A DNA stretch of 38,572 nt, taken from Thermodesulfovibrio sp. GTDB lineage: Bacteria > Nitrospirota > Thermodesulfovibrionia > Thermodesulfovibrionales > Thermodesulfovibrionaceae. Below, piece by piece: positions 28,663-38,572 of this stretch. Below the pieces are notes generated by a model. That model had not been told where the DNA came from and did no database searches. It saw only the letters and a list, made by a program, of their open reading frames with translations. A program made the translations under genes and the position numbers. The stretch lies in the NCBI GenBank assembly GCA_025060075.1, contig JANXCZ010000095.1:1-38572 (forward strand), read 5' to 3'. The first letter of the stretch is position 1. Each line of letters starts with the position of its first letter.

Positions 28663-28689
28663 TTAGCACTTGAATATGAGGAGTGCTAA
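28663..28689 (+). promoter_or_regulatory. CIRCE operator (HrcA binding site)
   Basis: TTAGCACTT-GAATATGAG-GAGTGCTAA: inverted repeat with 9-nt spacer, one mismatch to the TTAGCACTC-N9-GAGTGCTAA consensus. Upstream TTGACT (28628-28633), 18 nt, TAATTT. Confidence 0.93.
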
Positions 28690-28690
28690 A

Positions 28691-29737
28691 GTGAAAGATA
28701 CTATACTTGATGAAAGGACAAAAAGGGTGCTTTGTGCTGTTGTAGAAAGTTATATTGAAAAACCTGAACCTGTTGGTTCTCGTTATATCATGAAAAAGTA
28801 TGGTTTTGATGTTTGTTCTGCTACAATAAGAAATATAATGTCAGATTTAGAAGATGCAGGCTTTCTCTTTCAACCACATACCTCAGCTGGAAGAGTTCCT
28901 ACAGATAGAGCATACAGATTTTATGTTGACTATATATTTCAAAAAAATTTGATCTCTCAAACATCAGAAATTAAGAAGTTTATAGAAAATCTTACAAAAA
29001 AACTAAAAAGACTAAGAAACAATATGGATTCTTTATTCTTAGAGGCAACTCAAAGTCTTTCTCAGGCCACAAAATATCTCGGTTTAGCTCTTTTACCTGC
29101 AACAGAAAAGACTGCTTTACACCGTGTAGACTTTATAAAATTTAAAGATGATCTTGTAATAGCAGTCATTGTAAATGATAAAGGTATTGTAAAGAGTAAG
29201 ATAATAAGGGCATATCATGAAATAACTCAGAAAGAACTTAACAGTCTCGCAGATTTTGTCAATAAAAACTATCAAGGTAAGACAATTGATGAAATAAGAG
29301 AAGATTTACTCATTAGAATAAAACAAGAAAAACTTTTCTGGGATAAGCTGATTTCAAAGATCTTAAAAATGTGTCAGGAAGCACTTTATTTTTCAAAAGA
29401 AGATGTCTATGTCTCTGGACTTTATAATATAATGCAACTGCCAGATTTTTCAGATATAGAAAAACTTAAAGAAGTTGCAAAAACTATACAGGATAGACAT
29501 CTTTTAATTAAACTTTTTGAAAACATCTCTGAAGATGAGGAAGTAAAGGTGATTATTGGGCAGGAAAATCCTATAAAGGAGTTTAGAAGCTTTAGTATAA
29601 TTGCTTCACCTTATAAAGAAAAAGATAGATCACTTGGCGTTATTGCGCTTGTTGGACCAAAGAGAATGGACTATCAAAAGGCAATTATTTTAGTTAATGC
29701 CTTTGCAAAATCATTAACCAGAACACTTTCAGATTAG
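28691..29737 (+). CDS. hrcA: Heat-inducible transcription repressor HrcA
   Basis: VVESYIEKPEPVGSRYIMKKYGFDVCSATIRNIMSDLEDAGFLFQPHTSAGRVPTDRAYRFYVDY. ORF track starts at 28670 (TTG); GTG 28691 sits 7 nt after GAGGAG. Confidence 0.93.
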   Translation: MKDTILDERTKRVLCAVVESYIEKPEPVGSRYIMKKYGFDVCSATIRNIMSDLEDAGFLFQPHTSAGRVPTDRAYRFYVDYIFQKNLISQTSEIKKFIENLTKKLKRLRNNMDSLFLEATQSLSQATKYLGLALLPATEKTALHRVDFIKFKDDLVIAVIVNDKGIVKSKIIRAYHEITQKELNSLADFVNKNYQGKTIDEIREDLLIRIKQEKLFWDKLISKILKMCQEALYFSKEDVYVSGLYNIMQLPDFSDIEKLKEVAKTIQDRHLLIKLFENISEDEEVKVIIGQENPIKEFRSFSIIASPYKEKDRSLGVIALVGPKRMDYQKAIILVNAFAKSLTRTLSD

Positions 29738-29750
29738 GAGGGATATTTAA

Positions 29751-30374
29751 ATGGAGGAAATAAAGAAAGATACATCTAGTGAAAACCAAGAGCTTGGAGA
29801 AATTTCTTATAAGGGTTCAGCACTTGAAGACAAACCGCGAGATGTTATTGAAAATCTTCAAAATGAGCTTGCACAACAGAAAGACAAATATCTAAGATTG
29901 TACGCTGAGTTTGAAAATTACAAAAAGATGGTTCAAAAAGAAAGAGAGGAGTTGATAAACTATGCCAATGAAAGATTAATAAAGGATTTATTACCAGTGA
30001 TAGACAACTTTGAATTAGCTATAAAGCATGCAGGTGGTGAGCTTAATTCAGAATGGCTTGAGAGCATGAAAAAAGGAGTTGAGAATACACTAAAAGAGTT
30101 TTTAAGAATACTTGAGAAATATGGAGTAAAACAAATTGAAACAGTTGGACAGGTTTTTAATCCAGAGTTACATCATGCTGTCTCTACAGTTGAAACAGAG
30201 GATATGGAAGATAACATAGTTGTAGAAGAACTTCGCAAAGGATACTTATATAAAAATAAGCTATTGAGAGAGTCTTTAGTAACTGTCTCTAAGAAAGTTA
30301 AATCCTCGGAAGAGGCTTCTTTTTCTTCGCACCCATCGGGTGTTCATAATGATAAAAATAAAAAGGAGGATTGA
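29751..30374 (+). CDS. grpE: Nucleotide exchange factor GrpE
   Basis: Coiled coil then [64 protein letters not shown]; gene order. Confidence 0.93.
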   Translation: MEEIKKDTSSENQELGEISYKGSALEDKPRDVIENLQNELAQQKDKYLRLYAEFENYKKMVQKEREELINYANERLIKDLLPVIDNFELAIKHAGGELNSEWLESMKKGVENTLKEFLRILEKYGVKQIETVGQVFNPELHHAVSTVETEDMEDNIVVEELRKGYLYKNKLLRESLVTVSKKVKSSEEASFSSHPSGVHNDKNKKED

Positions 30375-30376
30375 TC

Positions 30377-32275
30377 ATGGGAAAAGCAATAGGAATAGAC
30401 CTTGGGACAACTAACTCTGTTGTAGCAGTAGTTATAGGCGGTGAGCCTGTAGTAATACCAAATCAGGAAGGGCAAAGAACAACACCTTCAGTAGTTGCAT
30501 TTACAGATAAGGGTGAAAGACTGGTTGGACAGGTTGCAAAAAGGCAGGCAATAACCAATCCTGAAAATACAATTTTCTCCATAAAGAGATTAATGGGAAG
30601 AAAGTATAACTCTCCAGAAGTCCAAGAAGCAAAAAAGAGACTTCCATATAAAATTGTAGAAGCTCCAAATGGTGATGCACATGTTGAAATAATGGGAAAG
30701 AGATACTCTCCCCCAGAAATCTCTGCTATGATACTTCAGAAGCTTAAACAGGCAGCTGAAGATTATCTTGGTGAGCCTGTAACTGAGGCAGTCATCACAG
30801 TACCTGCTTATTTTGATGACAGTCAACGTCAAGCAACAAAGGATGCAGGAAGAATTGCAGGACTTAATGTGCTTAGAATAATAAACGAGCCAACTGCTGC
30901 AGCCCTTGCTTATGGACTTGATAAGAAAAAAGAGGAAAAAATCGCTGTATATGATCTTGGAGGCGGAACATTTGATATATCTATTCTTGAGATAGGAGAA
31001 GGAGTTATTGAAGTAAAGGCAACCAATGGAGATACTTATCTTGGTGGAGATGACTTTGATATGAGAATTATGGATTGGCTAATTGAGGAGTTTAAGAAAC
31101 AGGAAGGAATAGATTTGCGTAAAGATAGAATGGCTCTTCAAAGACTTAAAGAAGCAGCAGAAAGAGCAAAGATTGAACTTAGCTCAGCAATGGAAACTGA
31201 AATCAATCTTCCATTTATAACAGCTGATGCTTCAGGTCCAAAGCACTTACTTATGAAACTTACTCGTGCTAAATTTGAACAGCTTGTTGATGATCTAATT
31301 CAAAAGAGTCTTGATCCATGTAAAAGAGCTCTTTCTGATGCAGGGCTTACACCTACTCAGATAGATGAGGTAATACTTGTTGGTGGCCAGACAAGAACTC
31401 CAAAGGTTCAAAAAGTTGTCCAGCAGTTCTTTGGAAAAGAACCACATAAAGGTGTAAATCCTGATGAGGTTGTTGCAATTGGTGCAGCTATTCAAGCAGC
31501 TATTCTTAAGGGTGAGGTAAAGGAGGTTTTGCTTCTTGATGTAACACCACTTTCTCTTGGAATTGAAACTCTTGGTGGAGTATTTACAAGAATAATTGAA
31601 AGAAACACAACTATACCAACCAGAAAGTCTCAGATATTTACTACTGCTGCTGATAATCAGACTGCTGTTACAATTAAAGTATATCAAGGTGAAAGAGAGA
31701 TGGCAGCAGACAACAAACTTCTTGGTGTATTTGAGCTTGTGGGAATTCCACCTGCACCAAGAGGTGTACCTCAGATAGAAGTCACTTTTGATATAGATGC
31801 TAATGGAATACTTCATGTATCTGCAAAGGATTTGGCAACTGGTAAGGAACAATCTATAAGAATTACTGCATCAAGTGGACTTACTGAGGAAGAAATAAAG
31901 AGAATGATTAAAGAGGCTGAAGCACATGCAGAAGAAGACAGACGTAAAAGACAGCTCGCTGAAGCAAGAAATGAAGCAGACAATATGATATATACTGTTG
32001 AAAAAACATTAAGAGATATGGCAGATAGGATTTCGGCAGATGATAAAAAGAGAATAGAAGAAGCTGTTGAAAAATGTCGGAGAATAAAGGATACAAGCAA
32101 TGATATAAATGAAATAAAGGCAGCTATAGAGGAGCTTGCAAGAGCCTCTCACAGAATTGCCGAAGAACTTTACAGAAAGGCAGGAGCCTCTAAGGCTGAA
32201 GCTACAGGTAGTTCACAAACAAAAAAAGAAGATGATGTAATAGAAGCTGAAGTAGAGGATAAAGATAACAAATGA
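30377..32275 (+). CDS. dnaK: Molecular chaperone DnaK (Hsp70)
   Basis: [81 protein letters not shown]. Confidence 0.97.
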   Translation: MGKAIGIDLGTTNSVVAVVIGGEPVVIPNQEGQRTTPSVVAFTDKGERLVGQVAKRQAITNPENTIFSIKRLMGRKYNSPEVQEAKKRLPYKIVEAPNGDAHVEIMGKRYSPPEISAMILQKLKQAAEDYLGEPVTEAVITVPAYFDDSQRQATKDAGRIAGLNVLRIINEPTAAALAYGLDKKKEEKIAVYDLGGGTFDISILEIGEGVIEVKATNGDTYLGGDDFDMRIMDWLIEEFKKQEGIDLRKDRMALQRLKEAAERAKIELSSAMETEINLPFITADASGPKHLLMKLTRAKFEQLVDDLIQKSLDPCKRALSDAGLTPTQIDEVILVGGQTRTPKVQKVVQQFFGKEPHKGVNPDEVVAIGAAIQAAILKGEVKEVLLLDVTPLSLGIETLGGVFTRIIERNTTIPTRKSQIFTTAADNQTAVTIKVYQGEREMAADNKLLGVFELVGIPPAPRGVPQIEVTFDIDANGILHVSAKDLATGKEQSIRITASSGLTEEEIKRMIKEAEAHAEEDRRKRQLAEARNEADNMIYTVEKTLRDMADRISADDKKRIEEAVEKCRRIKDTSNDINEIKAAIEELARASHRIAEELYRKAGASKAEATGSSQTKKEDDVIEAEVEDKDNK

Positions 32276-33372
32276 AAGACTACTATAGTATTCTTGGAGT
32301 AAGCCGGGATGCCTCTCAGGAAGAAATAAAAAAGGCATTCCGGCGCCTTGCAAGAAAGTATCATCCTGATTTGAATCCAGGAGACAAATCCGCTGAAGAA
32401 AAGTTCAAAGAAATAAATGAGGCATATGCTTGTCTTAGTGATCCGGTAAAGAGAGCTAATTATGACAAATATGGAAATCCAGATGGACCTACTGGAAGTG
32501 GATTTGGTTTTGAAACATATACAACATTTACAGACATCTTTGAGGATATATTCGAAGGATTCTTTGGAAGTTTTGGATTTAGAAAAAATAAACCTACAAA
32601 AGGTGCTGACTTAAGATATGACATTACAATAACTCTTGAAGAGGCTGCAAAAGGCGTTGAAAAAACTATAAGATTTTCTCGTTGGGATATATGTGGAAGT
32701 TGTAATGGTTCTGGAATAAGGCCTGGTAGCGAACCAGTGTTTTGCTCATCTTGTAATGGTAGCGGATATATAAGGTATAATCAAGGATTTTTTTCAGTAT
32801 CCAAGACATGCTCAAAATGTGGTGGAGCAGGAAGAATTATTAGGGATCCTTGCATTGAATGCTATGGAAAAGGAAAGTTAAGGGTAGAACATGAACTTAA
32901 AGTAAAAATTCCTCCAGGTGTAGATACGGGAACTAAACTAAAGGTTGCTGGTGAAGGAGAACTTGGAGAGTTTGGTGGTCCAAGAGGAGATCTTTATATT
33001 TTCGTAAATGTTAAAGAGCATGAGTTTTTCAAGAGAGAAGGAATGAATCTTTATTGTTCAATTCCTATCTCATTTGTAAAAGCAGTTTTTGGTGGAGAAG
33101 TTGAAGTTCCTACTCTTGATGGTAAAGAAAAGATAGAGATACCTCCAGGGACTCCTTCTGGACGGGTCTTTAAACTTAAAGGTAAGGGACTTCCAAGGGT
33201 AGGAGGAACTCAAAGAGGAGATCAGATTGTGACAGTTTACATTGATGTTCCAAAGAAGCTTACTGAACGTCAAAGAGAGCTTCTTGAAGAGTTTGCTAAG
33301 GCATCAGGAGAGGAGATAAAAAAAGGACCAAAAGGCTTAAAGGATAGATTAAAGGACATCTTTTCAATGTAA
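32272..33372 (+). CDS. dnaJ: Chaperone DnaJ (Hsp40)
   Basis: J domain with HPD ([19 protein letters not shown]), four CxxCxGxG-type zinc-finger repeats, C-terminal substrate-binding domain. Confidence 0.96.
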   Translation: MKDYYSILGVSRDASQEEIKKAFRRLARKYHPDLNPGDKSAEEKFKEINEAYACLSDPVKRANYDKYGNPDGPTGSGFGFETYTTFTDIFEDIFEGFFGSFGFRKNKPTKGADLRYDITITLEEAAKGVEKTIRFSRWDICGSCNGSGIRPGSEPVFCSSCNGSGYIRYNQGFFSVSKTCSKCGGAGRIIRDPCIECYGKGKLRVEHELKVKIPPGVDTGTKLKVAGEGELGEFGGPRGDLYIFVNVKEHEFFKREGMNLYCSIPISFVKAVFGGEVEVPTLDGKEKIEIPPGTPSGRVFKLKGKGLPRVGGTQRGDQIVTVYIDVPKKLTERQRELLEEFAKASGEEIKKGPKGLKDRLKDIFSM

Positions 33373-33391
33373 AAAAATTTTTAGGAAATAT

Positions 33392-34267
33392 ATGAAAAAG
33401 AGCTATTTTATTGCTTTTATTTTTGTGTTTTTTGTTTTCATATCTTGTTCAAAAATTCCTGAATCAAGCACTAAATCTAAGGTTTTAGTTTACACAAGCC
33501 TTTATCCTCTTAAGCATTTTACAAAATGGATAATGCCTGAGGCTCAAATTGAGGAGCTAATTCCTTCTCAAGTTGATCCTCATAATTTTGAGCCTTCTTT
33601 AAAAGATATTCAAAAACTTTATAATGCAAATATGGTAGTTTATCTTGGCAATACAGATGTAGACAGATGGATAGACAAAATAAAGGAAGATCTTGCTTTG
33701 AAAGGTGTAAAATTAGTGAGACTTCAAGATCATATAGAGTTTAAAAAATATTCATCAACTAAGGAGTTAGACCCTCATTTATGGTTAGATCCTGTTTTGG
33801 TTTTAGAAATAATTAGAGTAATAAAAGATAAAGCAAAGGAGATTTATCCAGAAAACAAGGATGCATATGAAAAAAACTTTTCAATATACACTGAAAGCCT
33901 TAAGGAACTTGACAGAGAGTATAGGCAAAGTCTATCAAACTGCTCATTAAAAGATGTTGTTACTACTCATGAGTTTTTAAACTATCTTAGTGCGAGATAC
34001 GGATTTAGTTTTCATTTTGTTGTTCATGAGCCTGATGAAGAGCCTTCATTGAAGAAGATTAAAAATCTAAAAACTTTGATAAAGAAAAAATCTATTGAAT
34101 ACATTATCTCTGAACCAGAGGGAGAAAGGATTGCTAAAAGTTTATCAGAAGAAACAGGAGTAAAAATACTAACGTTTAATACATTTCATAAAAGCTCTTC
34201 CTCAGATTACTTTCAAACGATGAGAGAGAATCTTAAGGCTTTAAAAACTGCTTTAGAGTGTAGATGA
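33392..34267 (+). CDS. Metal (Zn/Mn) ABC transporter substrate-binding lipoprotein (ZnuA/TroA family)
   Basis: Signal plus lipobox-like VFISC, VDPHNFEPSLKDI, DPHLWLDPVLVL, TTHEFLNYLSARYGF; no long His-rich loop. Confidence 0.88.
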   Translation: MKKSYFIAFIFVFFVFISCSKIPESSTKSKVLVYTSLYPLKHFTKWIMPEAQIEELIPSQVDPHNFEPSLKDIQKLYNANMVVYLGNTDVDRWIDKIKEDLALKGVKLVRLQDHIEFKKYSSTKELDPHLWLDPVLVLEIIRVIKDKAKEIYPENKDAYEKNFSIYTESLKELDREYRQSLSNCSLKDVVTTHEFLNYLSARYGFSFHFVVHEPDEEPSLKKIKNLKTLIKKKSIEYIISEPEGERIAKSLSEETGVKILTFNTFHKSSSSDYFQTMRENLKALKTALECR

Positions 34268-34977
34268 AAGCTATAACTTTAAGAAATGTCTATTACTCTT
34301 TTGATAATACCTTTGTACTTGAAAATATAAACCTTGAGATACAACAAGGAGATTATCTTGGAATTGTAGGTCCAAATGGAGCAGGAAAGACTACTTTGCT
34401 TAGATTAATACTGGGAATAATAAAGCCTCATAGAGGTCAAGTTTTAATTTATGGACAGAATCCAGAGGATTATTTAAAATCTGAGCCTATTGGATACTTA
34501 CCTCAAAGAATATCTCAGACACTATATGATTTTCCTATTACAGTGCAAGAACTTGTAAAAAGCGGATGGAAAAAGATTAAAAAGGAAAACTTTGAGTGGG
34601 CATTAGATGTTTTTAAGATTTCTCACTTAAGAAAAAAGACTTTAAGGGAGCTTTCAGGTGGACAGCGTCAGAAAGCATTTCTTGCCAGAGCTTTAGCTTT
34701 AAGACCAAGAATTCTACTTCTTGATGAGCCAACTACAGGCATTGATCCATACTCAATGGAAGGATTACTTAAAATACTTGAGAGTCTTAATAGAGATTTT
34801 GCTATCACAATAGTCGTGGTTACTCATGATATTGGGACTTTCGCTCATGAAGCAAAATGCATTTTATGTTTAAATAGAAGAGTTGTTTGTCTTGGAGAGC
34901 CACGAAAAATTCTTAAGGATGAATATATTAGCATGTTATATCCTGAACGTACTATTTTCCCACATAAAGATGCTTGA
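34264..34977 (+). CDS. Metal ABC transporter ATP-binding protein (ZnuC family)
   Basis: Walker A GPNGAGKTTLLRLILG, LSGGQRQKAFLARALALRPRILLLDEPTTGIDP. Confidence 0.9.
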   Translation: MKAITLRNVYYSFDNTFVLENINLEIQQGDYLGIVGPNGAGKTTLLRLILGIIKPHRGQVLIYGQNPEDYLKSEPIGYLPQRISQTLYDFPITVQELVKSGWKKIKKENFEWALDVFKISHLRKKTLRELSGGQRQKAFLARALALRPRILLLDEPTTGIDPYSMEGLLKILESLNRDFAITIVVVTHDIGTFAHEAKCILCLNRRVVCLGEPRKILKDEYISMLYPERTIFPHKDA

Positions 34978-35776
34978 AATTTTTGAGTTTAACATAGTAA
35001 AAAGAGCTTTCTTAGTCGTTAGTTTCATAGCACCTTTGGCTCCTATTTTTGGAATCTTTCTTCTCTTTAGAAAATATGCTTTTTTTGCAGATACTCTTGC
35101 CCATGTAGGATTTTTAGCAGTTGCATTAAGTCTTTTTTTTAAAATAAATTCATTAATTTTGCTTATCCTACTAAGTATAGCTGTTTCTCTCTCTGTGGAA
35201 CATTTAAGAGATAAAGGCAGACTTCCAGCAGAAGGTTCTCTTTCATTTTTTCTTTATTCAGGAGTTGCTCTTTCAGTGGTTCTTATAACCTTTTCAGGTA
35301 ATGCTGGATCAATAATGAATATACTTTTTGGAAGTCTCTCTACAGTTACAAAAGAGGATGTCTATCTTATTATTGCTGGAGCCTTTGTTTGCGGAGTTTT
35401 TATTTTAAAATACTATAAAAAACTTGTTAATTTTTGCATTGATGAAGAACTTGCTCATGCTTCAGGAATTAATATATCCCACATTAAACTAATTTTTGCT
35501 ACTACTACTGCACTTTCAATTTCTATTTCAATAAAAACAATGGGTGCTCTTTTAATCGGCGCCCTCATGATAATTCCTCCTTTGATTGCTATGCAAATAT
35601 GTAGAAGTCTTAAGAATACTGTTGTTTTAGCAATTTCTGTTTCTCTTTTATCATCTTATGGAGGAATATTTCTATCCTTTTACTCAGGAATTCCTCTTGG
35701 TGCATCAATCTCAACTGTTTTAATATTTTTCTTTTTGCTTTCTTTTATTTTTAAAGCATTTAATTTTAAGTTATAG
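34970..35776 (+). CDS. Metal ABC transporter permease (ZnuB family)
   Basis: FFADTLAHVGFLAVALSLF, DEELAHASGINI, KTMGALLIGALMIIPPLIAMQI. ORF track start 34883 overlaps the ATPase by 95 nt; ATG 34970 gives an 8-nt overlap. Confidence 0.88.
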   Translation: MLEIFEFNIVKRAFLVVSFIAPLAPIFGIFLLFRKYAFFADTLAHVGFLAVALSLFFKINSLILLILLSIAVSLSVEHLRDKGRLPAEGSLSFFLYSGVALSVVLITFSGNAGSIMNILFGSLSTVTKEDVYLIIAGAFVCGVFILKYYKKLVNFCIDEELAHASGINISHIKLIFATTTALSISISIKTMGALLIGALMIIPPLIAMQICRSLKNTVVLAISVSLLSSYGGIFLSFYSGIPLGASISTVLIFFFLLSFIFKAFNFKL

Positions 35777-38192
35777 TGTTATTTTTTTCGTTCTTTTTTT
35801 CCTCTTCCTTTTCCCTCTTCTTTAGTAGTTCTGACATCTCTTCAAGTTTTTTCATAATGATATAGTTTATGGTTCCTTCTGGATATGTTCCATCTGGTTG
35901 AAGTTTACCTGCTGGCATATCTGTAAGTATCTCAAGTCCTTCTTCTGCATAATCAATTGCATAAATATGAAAAGCTCCTTCTTTGATTGCCTTTTGTATT
36001 TCTTCTTTTAACATCAAGTGTTTTATATTTCTTCTTGGTATAATTACTCCATGAGTTCCATCAAGTCCACGAATTTTACAAAGCTCAAAGAATCCTTCAA
36101 TTTTTTCATTTATTCCACCAACTGGTTGAACCTCTCCTCTTTGATCCATAGAGCCTGTAACAGCTATATTTTGTTTAAGAGGTATCTCTCCAATACTGCT
36201 TAAAAGTGCATAAAGCTCTGCACATGTGGCACTATCACCTTCTATCATCTCATAAAGTTGCTCAAAGGTAAGTGATGCGCTCAGACTTATTGGTTTTTTT
36301 ATGGCGTATTTACTCCAAAGATAGCTTGAAAGAATCATGATGGCTTTTTCATGTATCTTTCCAGACATCTTTGTTTCTCTTTCAATATTTACTATTCCAG
36401 CCTTGCCAAGATAGGTTCTTGCAGTTATACGAGAAGGTTTACCAAAGCTGTAGTCTCCAAGATCAATAACAGCAAGACCATTTATCTGTCCAACCTTTTT
36501 ACCAGATGTCTCTACAATTAATACATCTTCAAGAATTAGCTCTCTTAGTTTTTCCTCTATACTGGCTGATCTGTAAACTTTTTGTTCAAGGGCTTTATTT
36601 ACATGTTCCGCATATACAGTATCCTTACCTTCTTTCTTTGCCCAAAAATGAGCTTCTCTTATTAGATCTGCTATGGAGCTAAATTGAGTTGAAAGTTTTT
36701 CTTGGTGTTCTGCAAGTCTTGAACCATACTCAACAATCTTTGCTACAGCAGAGCGATGGAATGGTAGAAGATCTTCTTCTTTTTGACATAAAGCAACAAA
36801 CTGAGCATATTTCATAATATTTTCTTCAGTTCTTGGCATTCTTATATCAAAGTCTGCCTTAACTTTGAATAACTCTCTATATTCATCATCATAGTTGTAA
36901 AGGATATAATAAAGAAATGGTGTTCCTGTAAGAATTACCTTGACATTTAAAGGAATCGGCTCTGGTCTTAGAGTAGTGGTTGTAATAAGTCTGTATTGTT
37001 CCCATACATCCTCTATCCTAATTTCTTTGCTTCTTAAAGCTCTTTTTAGAGAATCATAGGAAAAGAGATTTTTTATTAGAGCCAAGGCATCTATTACAAT
37101 ATAGCCTCCATTGGCTTTATGAAGGGAACCTGGTTTAATCATTGTAAAATCTGTAATTGCCATTCCATACTGAATTTTATACTCAATTCTTCCAAAGAGA
37201 TTAAGATAAGTTGGATTTGGTTCATAAACTACAGGAGCACCTTCTGTTGTAGAGTTATCAACAAGAACATTTACACTGTATTTAGCAAAAGAGACTTCTC
37301 TTTGGATTTTCATAAAAGGAGGCATTGGAGGAACGGTTTCTTCAGATATTTTAAAATCCTGAATATTGGTAAGTATATCTTCTTTTACTGCGTCAAGATA
37401 GTTTAAGATTTTTTCATTAAAGGAATATTTTTTCTTAAGTTCTTCAATGGGTTGTTCTATTACATCAAGAGCAATCTGACGTTCAAGTCTAAGAAGCATT
37501 TCCTTAACAATTTTTTCTGCCTCCTTCACAGCTCTTACAACATCATCAAGTTTTTCCTGAAGCATTTTACCAATCTCATCAATTCTCTTTCTTGTGTCAA
37601 TGTCAAGGGATTGAAATTCTTCCTCTGTAAGAGGTTCACCATCTCTCTTTAAGGGTACAATTATAAGTCCTGCAAGAGCTTTACGAATTGCAAAGCCCTT
37701 TGATCTTGCCTCTTCTTCTACTGCAGAAAACCACTCTTTTTGCTTCTGTTGAAAATCCTCAAGAATTTTATTTCTTTGTTTGTCATACTCTTTTGATTCA
37801 AAGGCTTTTGGAATTTCTATTTTTAGTGTATTAATAAGATTTTCCATATCTTTTTGAAACTCTACTGCTTTACCAGCAGGTAAACTAACAGCAATTGGAG
37901 CATCAGGATTTTTGAAGTTATAAAGATAGCACCAGTCAGGTGGCACAGGCTCTTTTTTTGCTTTTTCAGAAAGAAGGGTTCTTATAGCGCGCATTTTACC
38001 AGTTCCTGGTGCACCAAGAGCATATATGTTGAATCCCTTTGAGGGAAGATTTAAACCAAACTCTAAGGATGCTATAGCTCTGTCTTGTCCAATAGTTCCT
38101 GTGAGAGGTTCAACCTCTTTAGTTGTCTCAAAATTAAAAATAATTTCCTCGCATCTTTTATATACTTCCTCCGCTTTAAGTTTTATCGCCAT
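35766..38192 (-). CDS. LonB-like ATP-dependent protease (AAA + Lon S16 domain)
   Basis: Walker-type ALGAPGTGKMRAI, GGYIVIDALALI, Ser in EGDSATCAELYALLS and Lys in VGGINEKIEGFFELC (S16 Ser-Lys dyad). Confidence 0.9.
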   Translation of the reverse strand: MAIKLKAEEVYKRCEEIIFNFETTKEVEPLTGTIGQDRAIASLEFGLNLPSKGFNIYALGAPGTGKMRAIRTLLSEKAKKEPVPPDWCYLYNFKNPDAPIAVSLPAGKAVEFQKDMENLINTLKIEIPKAFESKEYDKQRNKILEDFQQKQKEWFSAVEEEARSKGFAIRKALAGLIIVPLKRDGEPLTEEEFQSLDIDTRKRIDEIGKMLQEKLDDVVRAVKEAEKIVKEMLLRLERQIALDVIEQPIEELKKKYSFNEKILNYLDAVKEDILTNIQDFKISEETVPPMPPFMKIQREVSFAKYSVNVLVDNSTTEGAPVVYEPNPTYLNLFGRIEYKIQYGMAITDFTMIKPGSLHKANGGYIVIDALALIKNLFSYDSLKRALRSKEIRIEDVWEQYRLITTTTLRPEPIPLNVKVILTGTPFLYYILYNYDDEYRELFKVKADFDIRMPRTEENIMKYAQFVALCQKEEDLLPFHRSAVAKIVEYGSRLAEHQEKLSTQFSSIADLIREAHFWAKKEGKDTVYAEHVNKALEQKVYRSASIEEKLRELILEDVLIVETSGKKVGQINGLAVIDLGDYSFGKPSRITARTYLGKAGIVNIERETKMSGKIHEKAIMILSSYLWSKYAIKKPISLSASLTFEQLYEMIEGDSATCAELYALLSSIGEIPLKQNIAVTGSMDQRGEVQPVGGINEKIEGFFELCKIRGLDGTHGVIIPRRNIKHLMLKEEIQKAIKEGAFHIYAIDYAEEGLEILTDMPAGKLQPDGTYPEGTINYIIMKKLEEMSELLKKREKEEEKKNEKNNTIT

Positions 38193-38319
38193 CTTTACCT
38201 CCTTGTCGTATTTTTTCTCTATTATACCATTAAATTTAAATTGCTAATTCAAAAAAGATTTTTTGAATCTAGGGTGGAGAAAATATTAAAATTAAATAAA
38301 AAATCTCAAGGAGAAAGTG

Positions 38320-38572
38320 ATGAAGGCATCTAATCTGTGGAAAGAAATACTTAAAGATCCAAACAAAAACTATCACTTATTAAAAGATGTTGAAAAACTT
38401 GCAAAAGAAAATGAAGAAAAAACTACGATTCATTTTGGTACTTCAGGCTGGAGAGGTGAGATAGGCTCAGACTTTACAATGCAAAATGTAAGGGTTCTTA
38501 CAAAAGCCATAGTTGAGACAGTTAAGTCTGAGGAAAAACAGATTCTTGATGCCTTTGGTGTGAAATCTTTTA
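38320..38572 (+). CDS. Phosphoglucomutase/phosphomannomutase family protein, N-terminal part (runs off window)
   Basis: AAGGAG SD then MKASNLWKEILKDPNKNYHLLKDVEKLAKENEEKTTIHFGTSGWRGEIGSDFTMQNVRVLTKAIVETVK; FGTSGWRG is the phosphohexomutase N-terminal motif. Confidence 0.88.
   Translation, partial: MKASNLWKEILKDPNKNYHLLKDVEKLAKENEEKTTIHFGTSGWRGEIGSDFTMQNVRVLTKAIVETVKSEEKQILDAFGVKSF

Noticed and set aside
31295-31852. 185-aa minus-strand ORF inside dnaK
   Set aside because: Antisense shadow ORF in strongly conserved dnaK coding sequence; low-complexity Ser/Cys/Leu-rich translation with no motifs.
28691-33372. hrcA-grpE-dnaK-dnaJ as unusual
   Set aside because: Canonical heat-shock operon order; only the CIRCE/SD overlap was retained as a finding.
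34883-34969. N-terminal extension of the ZnuB ORF (MFVLESHEKFLRMNIL...)
   Set aside because: Out-of-frame translation of the ZnuC 3' end; ATG 34970 gives a normal permease N-terminus and a short overlap.

Overview
The window is a compact, AT-rich bacterial chromosomal segment. Its gene content resembles Nitrospirota/Thermodesulfovibrio, but that taxonomic guess is inference only. No rRNA, tRNA, CRISPR or transposase was recognised. The 5' third looks like a phosphate-starvation (Pho) neighbourhood. I found three 4x11-bp direct-repeat arrays (TTTAACA/TGTAACA type), each ending exactly 9 nt before a TATAAT-like -10, which is the architecture of PhoB boxes. Two arrays are back-to-back at 4799-4891. 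The leftward one would drive EAL, CBS-GGDEF, a sensorless histidine kinase, a GH1 glycosidase, a YdjM-like membrane hydrolase and queE. The rightward one would drive a PHP hydrolase, a GT21-like glycosyltransferase, a Tat-type alkaline phosphatase, a metallophosphoesterase and a stand-alone REC protein, and this unit ends at a strong terminator. The third array (11008-11047) precedes pstS-pstC-pstA-pstB-(zinc ribbon/HEAT protein)-phoU and abuts a decayed second pstS on the opposite strand. The remainder is mostly ordinary core genome: an aromatic amino-acid operon with rpsA, ispH, cmk, sppA and an HU/IHF gene; polyamine genes; hrcA-grpE-dnaK-dnaJ with a CIRCE element; a Zn/Mn-type ABC transporter; a LonB-like protease; and the start of a phosphohexomutase. 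The best candidate for an undescribed system is the Pho-box-controlled coupling of c-di-GMP turnover and orphan two-component parts with phosphate scavenging and possible glycolipid remodelling.
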